From NCBI RefSeq assembly GCF_001014615.2, contig NZ_LBCQ02000001.1, positions 496,001 through 560,000 on the forward strand: DNA of 64,000 nucleotides. The letters are read 5' to 3'. Shown here piece after piece: positions 63,751 to 64,000 of the stretch (positions within the stretch are counted from its first letter, which is position 1; each line of letters opens with the position of its first letter). The notes under the pieces are model-generated. The model ran no database searches. It saw only the letters and a program-made list of their open reading frames with translations, and was not told where the DNA came from. Position numbers and translations under genes: made by a program. Source of the DNA: Aquamicrobium sp. LC103. GTDB taxonomy: Bacteria; Pseudomonadota; Alphaproteobacteria; Rhizobiales; Rhizobiaceae.

Positions 63751-63784
63751 TCGATCCCGGGCGGATGGTGCCGCCCGGGATCGA
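63751..63784 (+). terminator. Terminator hairpin of the superoxide dismutase gene
   Basis: A perfect 14-bp stem TCGATCCCGGGCGG/CCGCCCGGGATCGA (63751-63764 with 63771-63784) with a 6-nt loop, then CGAATTTC, only a weak T stretch. Confidence 0.7.
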
Positions 63785-63793
63785 TCGAATTTC

Positions 63794-64000
63794 ATGAAGA
63801 GCACGATTTCCATGCGGACCATTTCCTTCAAGGAAACCGAAGCGCTCCTGGAACGAGCGGCCGACCTCATCTCCAGCATCGTGAAGGTGGTCGTTCCCAT
63901 CGCCTCGATCCTGGGGGCGATCGTGCTCGTCGCCTATCTCAACCGTTCGGGGGCCGGGCTTCCTCCGGACGGAGCGAGCGCGCTGTTTCTGCTTTTCCTC
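63794..64000 (+). CDS. Membrane protein, N-terminal part (cut by window edge)
   Basis: An open frame of 69 codons from ATG 63794 (MKSTISMRTISFKETEALLE) to the window end; ATG 63812 is an alternative start. It has an amphipathic helix (ERAADLISSIVK), then a membrane span (VVVPIASILGAIVLVAYL), then a Gly/Pro-rich loop and the start of a second span (ALFLLFL). The family is not recognised. Confidence 0.55.
   Translation, partial: MKSTISMRTISFKETEALLERAADLISSIVKVVVPIASILGAIVLVAYLNRSGAGLPPDGASALFLLFL

Overview
The window (about 65% G+C) is a chromosomal core segment of an alphaproteobacterium of the order Hyphomicrobiales/Rhizobiales, most likely the Mesorhizobium/Aquamicrobium/Phyllobacteriaceae side. 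The signs are sdhC-sdhD-sdhA order, rimM-trmD-rplS next to leuC, chorismate mutase behind ffh, DUF2794, an IalB-family protein, btaA-btaB betaine-lipid genes, and sites resembling CtrA, PhoB, Irr and RirA operators. I see no phage, plasmid, integrative element, CRISPR array, rRNA or recognisable tRNA.

Layout. 0-1.3 kb: sdhC, sdhD and the start of sdhA on the minus strand. 1.4-6.2 kb: an MliC-like lipoprotein, a GNAT enzyme, a secreted pair and two diguanylate cyclases. 6.2-12 kb (minus): leuC, MgtC-like protein, GNAT, methyltransferase, rplS, trmD, rimM. 12-16 kb: xerC, a TraB/GumN protein, a 55-aa secreted peptide, asd. 16-19.8 kb: a DUF6152/DUF6644 pair, then a probable phosphate-starvation membrane-remodelling operon (PlcP-like phosphodiesterase, btaA, btaB) behind a Pho-box-like repeat. 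20-25.5 kb: leuB, RidA, leuD, OsmC, leucine dehydrogenase, MsrA. 25.5-29.7 kb (minus): the cytochrome c maturation cluster ccmA-B-C-D-G and a DUF2332 gene. 29.9-32.6 kb: acnA behind an Irr-box-like site. 32.8-43 kb: ceramidase-like protein, DUF1223, a structured RNA candidate, DUF2794, GNAT, a Bax-inhibitor-like protein with a ybhL-type leader, an YbbAP/TesA set, ThpR, IalB-like protein. 43-50 kb: rlmN, a TRAP transporter operon, argG. 50-55 kb: MltB-like transglycosylase, SH3 protein, a small RNA or attenuator candidate, then ffh, chorismate mutase, GNAT and rpsP. 55-64 kb: DUF899 protein, methyltransferase, a siderophore receptor with an RhtX-like permease behind an RirA-type box, a GntR regulator with a BASS transporter, and a SufR-like regulator divergent from a superoxide dismutase.

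Two themes stand out. The first is nutrient stress: phosphate (plcP-btaA-btaB) and iron (acnA, siderophore uptake, SufR-like/sodB), each with a readable candidate operator. The second is genome arrangement: the usual rhizobial block ffh-rpsP-rimM-trmD-rplS-leuC is split, with ffh-rpsP about 43 kb from rimM-trmD-rplS-leuC and on the opposite strand, as one inversion would produce. The best candidates for undescribed elements are two RNAs: a terminator-ended structured RNA near 34.5 kb on the minus strand, and a promoter-hairpin-terminator unit of about 116 nt just upstream of ffh.
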